Of a stretch of DNA of 5,867 nt, positions 1-5,867 are shown piece by piece (position 1 is the stretch's first letter; the number at the start of each line of letters is the position of its first letter). The notes below the pieces were generated by a model. The model made no database searches and was not told the DNA's origin. It worked only from the letters and a program-made list of their open reading frames with translations. The stretch lies in the NCBI GenBank assembly GCA_017386805.1, contig JAFOGM010000192.1:1-5867 (forward strand), read 5' to 3'. Source of the stretch: Bacillota bacterium (GTDB taxonomy: Bacteria > Bacillota > Clostridia > Peptostreptococcales > Anaerovoracaceae). Made by a program: the position numbers and the translations under genes.

Positions 1-258
1 ACATAACAGGAAGGACCGACCCAGGATCTTATAGCTGATCAGGATCAGCGGAATATTCATCAGCAATGAGAAGGTACCCATGGGGATCCCAAACAGGTGA
101 TTCAGCATCAGAGCGATACCGGAAACCCCGCCGGTGGCGAAGTTGGATCCGGAAGCGAATATGTAGATCCCGGCACCCATCAACAAACTCCCCAGAATAT
201 CCGAACCGATATCCATAAGGATCTTCTTTTTATTGAACTTCTTTTCTAAACTTGTCAC
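1..258 (-). CDS. YitT-family (DUF161) integral membrane protein, N-terminal part only
   Basis: The 86 visible codons begin a multi-spanning membrane protein that runs off the window at its 3' end. A short basic N-terminus (LEKKFNKKK, residues 4-12) is followed by a hydrophobic segment at about 17-36, the motif ATGGVSGIALML at about 41-52, and another hydrophobic segment at about 62-80. The glycine-rich GGVSGIA motif, followed by a G-I-P-x-G turn and an NIPL helix, is typical of the YitT/DUF161 family, whose members are usually about 280-300 residues with five or six membrane spans. No transport substrate is established for most members, so no function is assigned. Start choice: GTG at 258 has GGAGG 7 nt upstream. 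An in-frame ATG at 264 would add two residues but sits only 1 nt from that GGAGG, so it is less likely. The gene has its own promoter after the uvrA terminator, so it appears to be a separate transcription unit. The family call is firm; the exact start is less so. Confidence 0.85.
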   Translation of the reverse strand, partial: MTSLEKKFNKKKILMDIGSDILGSLLMGAGIYIFASGSNFATGGVSGIALMLNHLFGIPMGTFSLLMNIPLILISYKILGRSFLLC

Positions 259-265
259 AGACATC

Positions 266-270
266 CCTCC
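266..270 (-). promoter_or_regulatory. Ribosome binding site deciding the start of the YitT-family gene
   Basis: On the minus strand GGAGG lies 7 nt before GTG (256-258) but only 1 nt before the in-frame ATG (262-264). The spacing favours GTG. A weaker GGAAG further upstream could serve the ATG, so the choice is likely but not certain. Confidence 0.6.
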
Positions 271-310
271 ACTTCCAAAGTATGCATCTTTGACTATTAT
301 TTTCAGATTG

Positions 311-326
311 TTATATAACTATATAA
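311..326. repeat. 7-bp inverted repeat in the leader of the YitT-family gene
   Basis: TTATATA (311-317) and TATATAA (320-326) are perfect inverted arms separated by AC. The site lies downstream of the predicted -10 and about 53 nt before the start codon. It could be a repressor operator or simply a product of AT-rich composition; only the symmetry is directly seen. Confidence 0.35.
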
Positions 327-357
327 AAAATTGTACCATTTCAATTTATTCAACAGT

Positions 358-366
358 ATTATATCA
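358..366 (-). promoter_or_regulatory. Extended -10 promoter for the YitT-family gene
   Basis: Read on the minus strand, this is TGATATAAT: a perfect TATAAT with the upstream TG of an extended -10 element (TGnTATAAT). A -35 hexamer at the usual 17-bp spacing would fall in the T-rich end of the uvrA terminator and matches poorly, which fits an extended -10 promoter that depends little on a -35. TTGACG does occur upstream, but only 8 bp from the -10, which is too close to act as its -35. Transcription would start near 351, giving an AT-rich leader of about 90 nt. Confidence 0.5.
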
Positions 367-375
367 CTGCTCGTC

Positions 376-407
376 AAAAAAAGAAAGTGGGGAAAACCCC
401 ACTTTCT
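376..407 (-). terminator. Rho-independent terminator of the uvrBA operon
   Basis: A perfect 11-bp stem (AGAAAGTGGGG, 382-392, against CCCCACTTTCT, 397-407) encloses a 4-nt loop. In the minus-strand transcript it is followed at once by a run of U (376-381, plus the last stem base). It begins 6 nt after the uvrA stop codon. The plus-strand side has no comparable U run, so the terminator is directional and serves uvrA. Confidence 0.92.
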
Positions 408-413
408 CAAATA

Positions 414-3284
414 TTATTTCTTTTCTAACATGCGCTTCAGGAACTGACCGGTGTAAGAACCTTCCACCTGCGCCACTTCTTCCGGCGTACCTACAGCAAC
501 GATCTGACCGCCGCGGTTTCCTCCATCCGGACCCAGGTCGATGATCCAGTCCGCAGTCTTGATCACGTCCAGATTGTGTTCAATGACCACCACGGTATTT
601 CCGCTGTCCACCAGTTCATTCAGTACCTTTACCAGCTTATCCACGTCAGCAAAGTGCAAACCCGTGGTGGGTTCATCCAGAATGTAGATGGTCTTACCGG
701 TACTGCGTCTGGAAAGTTCCGAAGCCAGCTTGATTCTCTGGGCTTCCCCACCGGACAGCTGCGTAGACGGCTGACCCAGCTTCACGTAGCCCAGCCCCAC
801 ACGTTCCAGCGTTTCCAGCTGGCGGGTGATGGAGGGGATGTTGGAGAAGAACTCCAGCGCTTCCGACACGTTCATATCCAGCACGTCGTAGATGTTCTTA
901 CCCTTGTATTTTACCTCCAGAGTTTCGCGGTTATAGCGCTTTCCACCGCAGACTTCGCAGGGAACATAGACGTCGGACAGGAAGTGCATTTCGATCTTGA
1001 TGATCCCGTCCCCGGAGCAGGCTTCGCATCGTCCGCCCTTCACATTAAAGCTGAACCGCCCCTTTCCGTAGCCGCGCAGCTTCGCTTCCGGCATCTGCGC
1101 AAACAGATCACGGATGTTGTCGAACACTCCGGTATACGTAGCCGGATTGGATCTGGGTGTACGGCCGATGGGGGACTGGTCGATATCGATGACCTTGTCC
1201 ACATATTCGATTCCCTCAATGGTTTCATGCTTTCCGGGATGGAGGTGAGCACGATGCACCTTTTCCGCCAATCCCTTATACAGGATCTGATTCACTAAAC
1301 TGCTCTTTCCGGAACCGGACACCCCGGTGACGCAGATGAATTTCCCCAGGGGAAATTCCACGTCCACGTTCTTCAGGTTGTTCTCCGCCGCACCCTTCAC
1401 AGTGATGGCCAGGCCGTTTCCTTCGCGGCGTTCCTTCGGTACCGGAATCGCCAGCTTTCCGCTGAGATACTGGCCGGTCAGGGATTCCGGACAGTTCTTG
1501 ATATCATCCACCGTACCTGCGCAAACCAGTTCTCCGCCGTGGAGACCGGCTCCAGGGCCAATGTCGATGATGTGATCCGCCGCATACATGGTGTCTTCGT
1601 CGTGTTCCACCACGATTAGCGTGTTACCGATGTCGGTGAGATTTCTCAGAGTCGCCAGCAGCTTTTCATTGTCCTTCTGATGAAGCCCGATGCTGGGTTC
1701 GTCCAGGATGTAGAGGACGCCTACCAGACTGGAACCGATCTGAGTAGCCAGACGGATACGCTGAGATTCCCCGCCGGACAGCGTTCCTGCGGAACGGGAC
1801 AGTGTGAGATAATCCAGCCCCACGTCTACCAGGAAGGAGAGACGCGCACGGATCTCCTTCAGGATGGCTCTGGCAATGGCCTCGTCCCTGGGCGACAGCT
1901 TTAAATTATCAATGAACTCCAACGCCTGATGGATGGATAGATTGGAGAATTCCGCAATGTTCTTTCCACCCACAGTCACCGCCAGGATCTCCGGACGGAG
2001 ACGTTTTCCGTCGCAGCTCTGACAGTGGGTGTAGCTCATGTATTTATTCATTTTTTCCTTCATGTATTCCGAACCGGTCTCTTCGTAACGGCGTTCCAGA
2101 TTACGAATCACGCCCTCGAATACATGATTTCTGTGCTGGACGTTACCGCTGCGGCTGACGTAGTCATACACCAGCTTTCGTTCGCCGGTACCGTACAGAA
2201 GCTCTTGCTTAAAGTCTTCCGGAAGATCCTTATAGGGAGTTGCCAGAGACACCCCGTGATCTCTTGCCAGGGCCTCGATCATCTGGCGATAGAAGCTGGC
2301 ATAATCCACCATAGAGGCAAATACCGAAGCCAGCGCCCCTTCCAGAATGGACAGATCCTGATCGGAAATAATGAGATTGGGGTCCAGTCTCTGAATAAAG
2401 CCCAGACCGTTACAGTCCGGACAAGCCCCGTAGGGGTTGTTGAAGGAGAACATGCGCGGTTCCAGTTCCGTAATGGAAATCCCATGATCGGGGCAGCCCA
2501 GCTTCGTACTGAACAGAACATCTTCCGGTTCCAGCGTATTTCCCTCCTCGTCCTTTTTCTGAACGGTGACCACCACCAGGCCTTCGCCCTGCTCTGTGGC
2601 CAGTTCCACCGCTTCCGCCAATCGGCTCTCCACGCCGGGCTTCACGATGATACGGTCCACCACAACTTCGATGGTATGTTTAAAGGTCTTTTCCAGCTTG
2701 ATTTCATCCGCATTCAGATCCTTGATTTCATCGTCTACACGGACTCTGGTGAACCCTTCCTTTCGGATGCGTTCCAGGATCTTTTCATGTTCACCCTTTC
2801 TCTGGCGAACTACCGGACCCATGATGGTCAGACGGGCACCTTGCCCCTGATCCATCAGGTGATTCACGATCTGATCCACGCTCTGGCTGGAAATTTCACG
2901 ACCGCAGACCGGACAGTGCGGTACCCCGATGCGGGCATACATCAGTCGCAGATAGTCGTGGATCTCCGTTACCGTACCCACGGTGGATCTGGGGTTCTTG
3001 GAAGTGGTCTTCTGGTCGATGGAAATGGCCGGAGACAAGCCCTCGATGTGTTCCACATCCGGTTTGTCCATCTGTCCTAAGAACTGTCTCGCATAGGACG
3101 ACAAGCTCTCCATATAACGGCGCTGTCCCTCTGCATAGATGGTATCAAAGGCCAAAGACGACTTTCCCGAACCGGACAAACCGGTCAGAACCACCATCTT
3201 GTCGCGGGGGATCACAACGTCGATATTCTTCAGATTGTGTTCCTTCGCGCCCTTTATAATGATATCTTTCGCTAAATTACGCAT
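414..3284 (-). CDS. uvrA: UvrABC excinuclease subunit A (damage-sensing ATPase)
   Basis: UvrA is the cytoplasmic dimeric ABC-type ATPase that first recognises bulky or helix-distorting DNA damage and loads UvrB in nucleotide excision repair. The 956-residue product is full length for the family and carries two ABC modules. The first has Walker A GLSGSGKSS (35-43), signature LSGGESQR (502-509) and Walker B LYILDEP (524-530). The second has Walker A GVSGSGKSS (654-662), signature LSGGEAQR (843-850) and Walker B IYILDEP (866-872). H-loop histidines are at 561 and 903. Zinc-ligand pairs are visible at C124/C127, C264/H267, C288/C291, C421/C424, C753/C756 and C776/C779. The UvrB-binding and insertion regions lie between Walker A1 and signature 1, as usual. 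The ATG start has GAGGG 6 nt upstream, and the next residues (LAKDIIIKGAKEHNLKNI) match the normal N-terminus. It starts 41 nt after uvrB with no terminator between, so it is co-transcribed. No frameshift or missing key residue is seen. Confidence 0.99.
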   Translation of the reverse strand: MRNLAKDIIIKGAKEHNLKNIDVVIPRDKMVVLTGLSGSGKSSLAFDTIYAEGQRRYMESLSSYARQFLGQMDKPDVEHIEGLSPAISIDQKTTSKNPRSTVGTVTEIHDYLRLMYARIGVPHCPVCGREISSQSVDQIVNHLMDQGQGARLTIMGPVVRQRKGEHEKILERIRKEGFTRVRVDDEIKDLNADEIKLEKTFKHTIEVVVDRIIVKPGVESRLAEAVELATEQGEGLVVVTVQKKDEEGNTLEPEDVLFSTKLGCPDHGISITELEPRMFSFNNPYGACPDCNGLGFIQRLDPNLIISDQDLSILEGALASVFASMVDYASFYRQMIEALARDHGVSLATPYKDLPEDFKQELLYGTGERKLVYDYVSRSGNVQHRNHVFEGVIRNLERRYEETGSEYMKEKMNKYMSYTHCQSCDGKRLRPEILAVTVGGKNIAEFSNLSIHQALEFIDNLKLSPRDEAIARAILKEIRARLSFLVDVGLDYLTLSRSAGTLSGGESQRIRLATQIGSSLVGVLYILDEPSIGLHQKDNEKLLATLRNLTDIGNTLIVVEHDEDTMYAADHIIDIGPGAGLHGGELVCAGTVDDIKNCPESLTGQYLSGKLAIPVPKERREGNGLAITVKGAAENNLKNVDVEFPLGKFICVTGVSGSGKSSLVNQILYKGLAEKVHRAHLHPGKHETIEGIEYVDKVIDIDQSPIGRTPRSNPATYTGVFDNIRDLFAQMPEAKLRGYGKGRFSFNVKGGRCEACSGDGIIKIEMHFLSDVYVPCEVCGGKRYNRETLEVKYKGKNIYDVLDMNVSEALEFFSNIPSITRQLETLERVGLGYVKLGQPSTQLSGGEAQRIKLASELSRRSTGKTIYILDEPTTGLHFADVDKLVKVLNELVDSGNTVVVIEHNLDVIKTADWIIDLGPDGGNRGGQIVAVGTPEEVAQVEGSYTGQFLKRMLEKK

Positions 3285-3290
3285 ACTCTT

Positions 3291-3295
3291 CCCTC
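3291..3295 (-). promoter_or_regulatory. Ribosome binding site of uvrA
   Basis: GAGGG on the minus strand ends 6 nt before the uvrA ATG at 3284. The 41-nt uvrB-uvrA gap (3285-3325) otherwise holds only a weak 4-bp hairpin at 3310-3320 and no recognisable promoter, which supports a single transcript. Confidence 0.7.
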
Positions 3296-3325
3296 ATACG
3301 TCAACGACCGCCCCTCGGGCAACCG

Positions 3326-5299
3326 CTACAGACGTGCTCTGTATTCGAAGACCAGGTCACGCAGCTGAGCCGCACGCTCGAACTGCAATTCCTTGGCCGC
3401 TTCCTTCATTTCCTTTTCCAGCTTCTTCACGTACTCCGTCAGTTCCTTCTTGGTCAGCTCGGAAGGCTTCTTTCCTTCGTAGCTTCCCTCGTCTTCCGCC
3501 GCCTTGGTTGCTTCGATGACAGCGCGGATGGACTTCTTGATGGTCTGCGGCGTGATGCCGTTTTCTTCGTTGTATTTCTTCTGGATCTCACGACGACGGG
3601 CCGTTTCATCAATGGCCGCTCTCATGGCATCACTGATGAAGTCCGCGTACATGATGACGTGACCTTCGGAGTTACGGGCCGCACGGCCAATGGTCTGGAT
3701 CAGCGACGTTTCCGTTCGCAGGAAGCCCTGCTTATCCGCATCTAAAATGGCAACCAGCGACACTTCCGGAATGTCCAGCCCCTCTCGCAGAAGGTTGATC
3801 CCCACCAGAACGTCGAACACACCCATGCGCAGGTCGCGGATGATCTCCAGTCGTTCCAGGGTATCGATTTCCGAATGTAAGTAGCGGACGCGGATCCCCA
3901 CATTGCGCAGATAATCCGTGAGACTTTCCGCCATCTTCTTGGTCAGCGTGGTAACCAGAACGCGGTCGCCCTTGGCCGTCACCTTGTTGATCTCACCGAT
4001 CAGGTCGTCGATCTGCCCTTCGATGGGCCGAACGTCGATTTCCGGATCCAGAAGTCCCGTGGGACGGATCACCTGTTCCGCCCAGACGTTTCCACTGTGT
4101 TCCTTTTCGTAGGCAGCTGGCGTCGCACTGATGTACACCGCCTGGTTCACCATCTTCTCAAATTCCTCAAACTGCAGCGGACGATTGTCCAGCGCCGAAG
4201 GAAGACGGAAGCCGTAATCCACCAGGGAAGTCTTTCTGGACCGGTCCCCGGCATACATCCCTCGCAGCTGGGGAAGCATCACGTGGGATTCATCGATGAC
4301 TACCAAAAAGTCGTCAGGGAAGAAGTCGATCAGCGTATTGGGCCGTTCTCCCGCTTCCAAACCTGCAATATGTCTCGAATAGTTTTCGATCCCCTTACAG
4401 ATCCCCACTTCACGAAGCATTTCCACATCGTAACGGGTCCGCTGCTCCAGTCTCTGGGCTTCCAGAAGCTTTCCGCGGTCCTTGAACCACTGGAGGCGTT
4501 CTTCCAGTTCCGCTTCGATGCCCACGATGGCCTTCTCCATCTTTTCCTTGGAAACAACGTAGTGAGACGCCGGAAGAATAGCCACGTGGTTGCGCAGGCC
4601 GTTGATTTCCCCCGTCAGCGGATTGATTTCCTTGATGGTATCCACCTCATCGCCGAACAGTTCGATACGGACGCAATGTTCCGCACCGGCAGGCCACACG
4701 TCGATCACATCGCCGCGAACACGGAAACAACCGCGTTCAAAGCCCATGTCGTTTCTCTTATATTGAATATCCACTAACTTGCGCAGCAATTCGTTGCGTT
4801 CGTATTCCTTTCCCGGGCGCAACGAAATCACCTGCTCCTTATAGTCCAGCGGGCTACCTAAGCCGTAGATACAGGACACCGAGGCAACCACGATGACGTC
4901 CCGGCGCTCGGACAGAGCGGCGGTTGCCGAGTGGCGCAGCTTTTCGATCTCCGCATTGATATCGGAGTCCTTTTCGATGTACGTATCCGTGGAAGGAACG
5001 TAGGCTTCCGGCTGGTAATAGTCGTAGTAGCTTACGAAATACTCCACCGCATTCTCCGGGAAAAATTCCTTGAATTCCCCGTGAAGCTGAGCAGCCAGCG
5101 TCTTGTTGTGAGAAATCACCAGCGTGGGTTTATTCACTTTTTCGATCACATTAGCGATGGTAAAGGTCTTACCGGAACCGGTAACACCCAGCAGAGTCTG
5201 ATGACGCTTTCCGTCCTTGATCCCCTGCACCAGCTGTTCCACAGCCTTGGGCTGATCCCCCATCATTTTGTACGGCGATACCAGCTTAAAATCTCCCAC
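3326..5299 (-). CDS. uvrB: UvrABC excinuclease subunit B (damage-verifying helicase-like ATPase)
   Basis: UvrB receives damaged DNA from UvrA, uses a DEAD-like helicase fold to open the duplex and verify the lesion, and recruits UvrC for incision. From the GTG start the protein is 657 residues, normal for the family. Visible motifs are Walker A GVTGSGKT (38-45), the tyrosine-rich damage-probing beta-hairpin beginning YYDYYQPEAY (91-100) and extending to about 122, Walker B VVIDESH (333-339), motif III SATP (391-394), motif V around GINLLREGLDIPEV (500-513), and motif VI QTIGRAARN (535-543). The C-terminal UVR domain (about 618-653) is the site that pairs with UvrC and also contacts UvrA. Start choice: the frame is open up to 5353, but AAGGAG lies 7 nt before GTG 5299 and the resulting GDFKLVSPYK is the usual UvrB N-terminus; the 18 upstream residues are hydrophobic, unlike the family, and lack a ribosome binding site. 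It is the first gene of the uvrBA operon, downstream of a LexA-type operator. No defect is seen. Confidence 0.98.
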   Translation of the reverse strand: MGDFKLVSPYKMMGDQPKAVEQLVQGIKDGKRHQTLLGVTGSGKTFTIANVIEKVNKPTLVISHNKTLAAQLHGEFKEFFPENAVEYFVSYYDYYQPEAYVPSTDTYIEKDSDINAEIEKLRHSATAALSERRDVIVVASVSCIYGLGSPLDYKEQVISLRPGKEYERNELLRKLVDIQYKRNDMGFERGCFRVRGDVIDVWPAGAEHCVRIELFGDEVDTIKEINPLTGEINGLRNHVAILPASHYVVSKEKMEKAIVGIEAELEERLQWFKDRGKLLEAQRLEQRTRYDVEMLREVGICKGIENYSRHIAGLEAGERPNTLIDFFPDDFLVVIDESHVMLPQLRGMYAGDRSRKTSLVDYGFRLPSALDNRPLQFEEFEKMVNQAVYISATPAAYEKEHSGNVWAEQVIRPTGLLDPEIDVRPIEGQIDDLIGEINKVTAKGDRVLVTTLTKKMAESLTDYLRNVGIRVRYLHSEIDTLERLEIIRDLRMGVFDVLVGINLLREGLDIPEVSLVAILDADKQGFLRTETSLIQTIGRAARNSEGHVIMYADFISDAMRAAIDETARRREIQKKYNEENGITPQTIKKSIRAVIEATKAAEDEGSYEGKKPSELTKKELTEYVKKLEKEMKEAAKELQFERAAQLRDLVFEYRARL

Positions 5300-5306
5300 G
5301 ACGATT

Positions 5307-5312
5307 CTCCTT
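5307..5312 (-). promoter_or_regulatory. Ribosome binding site fixing the uvrB GTG start
   Basis: AAGGAG on the minus strand lies 7 nt before GTG at 5297-5299, a near-ideal site and spacing. No such sequence precedes the upstream in-frame GTG (5353) or ATG (5347), so the longer version of UvrB is unlikely. Confidence 0.9.
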
Positions 5313-5334
5313 CCGAAAGAAACAATACAATAAC

Positions 5335-5348
5335 TATGTATATACATA
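5335..5348. repeat. Perfect 14-bp palindrome in the uvrB leader
   Basis: TATGTATATACATA is a perfect palindrome located between the predicted transcription start (near 5361) and the uvrB ribosome binding site. It does not match the LexA box. It may be a second operator or chance symmetry in an AT-rich leader. Confidence 0.4.
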
Positions 5349-5367
5349 CCCACATTTATACATATCT

Positions 5368-5396
5368 ATCATATCATAATCCAATTCCCAAAACAA
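5368..5396 (-). promoter_or_regulatory. Sigma-A-type promoter of the uvrBA operon
   Basis: On the minus strand, TTGTTT (5391-5396) and TATGAT (5368-5373) are separated by exactly 17 bp. The -10 matches TATAAT at 5 of 6 positions; the -35 keeps TTG but is otherwise weak. Transcription would start near 5361, leaving a leader of about 60 nt before GTG 5299. The -35 abuts the LexA-type operator, as expected for a repressible promoter. Confidence 0.7.
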
Positions 5397-5409
5397 GAAC
5401 GTATGTTTC
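5396..5409. promoter_or_regulatory. LexA (DinR) SOS operator upstream of uvrB
   Basis: The plus strand reads AGAACGTATGTTTC. This matches the Bacillus-type LexA consensus CGAACRNRYGTTYC at 13 of 14 positions; only the first base differs. The box overlaps the first base of the uvrB -35, so a bound repressor would block RNA polymerase. In Bacillus subtilis, uvrB is a known LexA-regulated gene. That LexA binds here is inferred from the match and the position. Confidence 0.85.
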
Positions 5410-5439
5410 TTTTGCTTCGGCGAATCCTATCTATAAATG

Positions 5440-5482
5440 AAAAAATGCCGCACAAGGAACCACGACGATTCCTTGCACGGCA
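5440..5482 (-). terminator. Rho-independent terminator of the upstream membrane-protein gene
   Basis: TGCCG (5446-5450) pairs with CGGCA (5478-5482), and CAAGGAA (5453-5459) pairs with TTCCTTG (5469-5475). The CA/CA positions between them become two G-U wobbles in the minus-strand transcript, giving a continuous 14-bp stem. A run of six U (5440-5445) follows. It begins 18 nt after the stop codon of the gene at 5501-5867 and separates that gene from the uvrB promoter. Confidence 0.88.
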
Positions 5483-5500
5483 ACGTTCAAATATCCTGTT

Positions 5501-5867
5501 TTATTTTCGTTTGATCATCCCACATCCCAGCATCAGTGCGCCGAACAGAACACCGGCAACGGGCCAGATGATCCAGCTGCGATCCCAGTTGTCCTGGTAC
5601 AGACTCACCGCCAGGTAGATTGCCGTCACGATCAGCCAATAGATCCCGGCCACGGGACCGGCCCATTGATTGCGCTCTTTGTTTTCCACGGTGTAGTCGC
5701 CTTCCTGAAGGAGAACCTGTTCCGCCCCGCGGGGAATCCCCACGCGAACCATGAGGTTCACCGCCACGGCCGCCATCCCCAGAATCAGACAGATCCCGAA
5801 ATAGGCCAGAAAATCATCCATGTTCGGCGGAAGCAGCGCCAGAGCAATCATGGGGACCACCGCCAGG
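5501..5867 (-). CDS. C-terminal part of a multi-spanning membrane protein, possibly a membrane-anchored HTH regulator
   Basis: The frame is open to the window edge, so the 121 visible residues are best read as the end of a longer protein. There are hydrophobic segments at about residues 1-12, 19-42, 70-90 and 98-116, and a basic tail KRK. A soluble loop between the second and third (about 43-68) contains LLQEGDYTVENKER. The pattern of that loop followed by IYWLIVTAIYLAVS and SWIIWPVAGVLF resembles the membrane tail of Clostridia proteins that carry an N-terminal XRE-type helix-turn-helix domain. This is from memory of the family, and the N-terminal domain that would prove it is outside the window. 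A GTG at 5860 could in principle start a short protein, but no convincing ribosome binding site is visible in the 7 bases before it. It ends 18 nt before its own terminator and is not part of the uvr operon. Confidence 0.7.
   Translation of the reverse strand, partial: LAVVPMIALALLPPNMDDFLAYFGICLILGMAAVAVNLMVRVGIPRGAEQVLLQEGDYTVENKERNQWAGPVAGIYWLIVTAIYLAVSLYQDNWDRSWIIWPVAGVLFGALMLGCGMIKRK

Noticed and set aside
233..544. Plus-strand open frame of 103 codons
   Set aside because: It crosses the YitT-family start, the intergenic region, the uvrA terminator and the uvrA 3' end, and shows no coding signature.
576..1298. Plus-strand open frame of 240 codons
   Set aside because: Antisense to the second ATPase half of uvrA; no recognisable domain and composition typical of a shadow frame.
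2025..3080. Plus-strand open frame of 351 codons
   Set aside because: It lies fully antisense to uvrA, whose motifs are intact. The product is histidine- and glutamine-rich low-similarity sequence, typical of an antisense shadow, and no promoter or convincing ribosome binding site is visible.
3310..3320. Small GCCC-CTC-GGGC hairpin in the uvrB-uvrA gap
   Set aside because: Only 4 bp with no U run; too weak to be called a terminator or a regulatory element.
4097..4777. Plus-strand open frame of 226 codons
   Set aside because: Antisense to the central part of uvrB; no domain recognised.
5300..5353. 18-residue N-terminal extension of UvrB from an upstream GTG
   Set aside because: No ribosome binding site precedes it, the residues do not resemble the family, and the AAGGAG at 5307-5312 fits the internal GTG at 5299.
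5263..5355. Small leader open frame (about 30 codons, ATG at 5355) overlapping the uvrB start
   Set aside because: No ribosome binding site and its ATG is only a few bases from the predicted transcription start; probably chance.
4931..5440. Plus-strand open frame of 169 codons
   Set aside because: Antisense to the uvrB start and running through its promoter and LexA box; not a credible gene.
1..5867. CRISPR array, tRNA or rRNA gene, insertion sequence, phage or defence system
   Set aside because: No regularly spaced repeats, no tRNA or rRNA signature, no transposase or integrase motifs and no terminal inverted repeats were seen on either strand. The locus is explained by housekeeping repair genes and two membrane-protein neighbours.

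Overview
This is an ordinary chromosomal DNA-repair locus from a low-to-moderate GC Gram-positive bacterium (Bacillota, most likely class Clostridia). The placement rests on the strong Shine-Dalgarno sequences with GTG starts, the close match to the Bacillus-type LexA (DinR) operator, the uvrB-uvrA gene order, and a YitT-type membrane protein next door. Coding DNA is GC-richer than the very AT-rich intergenic gaps. Genus cannot be assigned from the sequence alone.

All four supported genes lie on the minus strand, so the window is transcribed from high to low coordinates. First comes the 3' part of a membrane protein (5501-5867, 5' end outside the window), which ends at an intrinsic terminator (5440-5482). 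Next is a compact regulatory region with a LexA/SOS box (5396-5409), a sigma-A-type promoter (-35 at 5391-5396, -10 at 5368-5373), a 14-bp palindrome in the leader, and a strong ribosome binding site. Then come uvrB (3326-5299) and, 41 nt later, uvrA (414-3284), closed by an intrinsic terminator 6 nt after the uvrA stop. Last is an extended -10 promoter and an AT-rich leader for a YitT-family membrane protein (1-258), whose 3' end is outside the window.

UvrA and UvrB are the damage-recognition and damage-verification parts of bacterial nucleotide excision repair. UvrA finds distorted DNA and loads UvrB, which verifies the lesion and recruits the UvrC nuclease; uvrC is not in this window. The operator overlapping the promoter suggests that the uvrBA operon is repressed by LexA and induced in the SOS response. 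The two flanking genes have their own transcription signals and show no visible link to repair.

I looked for a new system on both strands and found none. The long plus-strand open frames are antisense shadows of uvrA and uvrB. The points worth a second look are regulatory: the LexA box, the GU-rich terminator that can form a full stem on only one strand, two palindromes in leaders, and two starts decided by ribosome binding sites.
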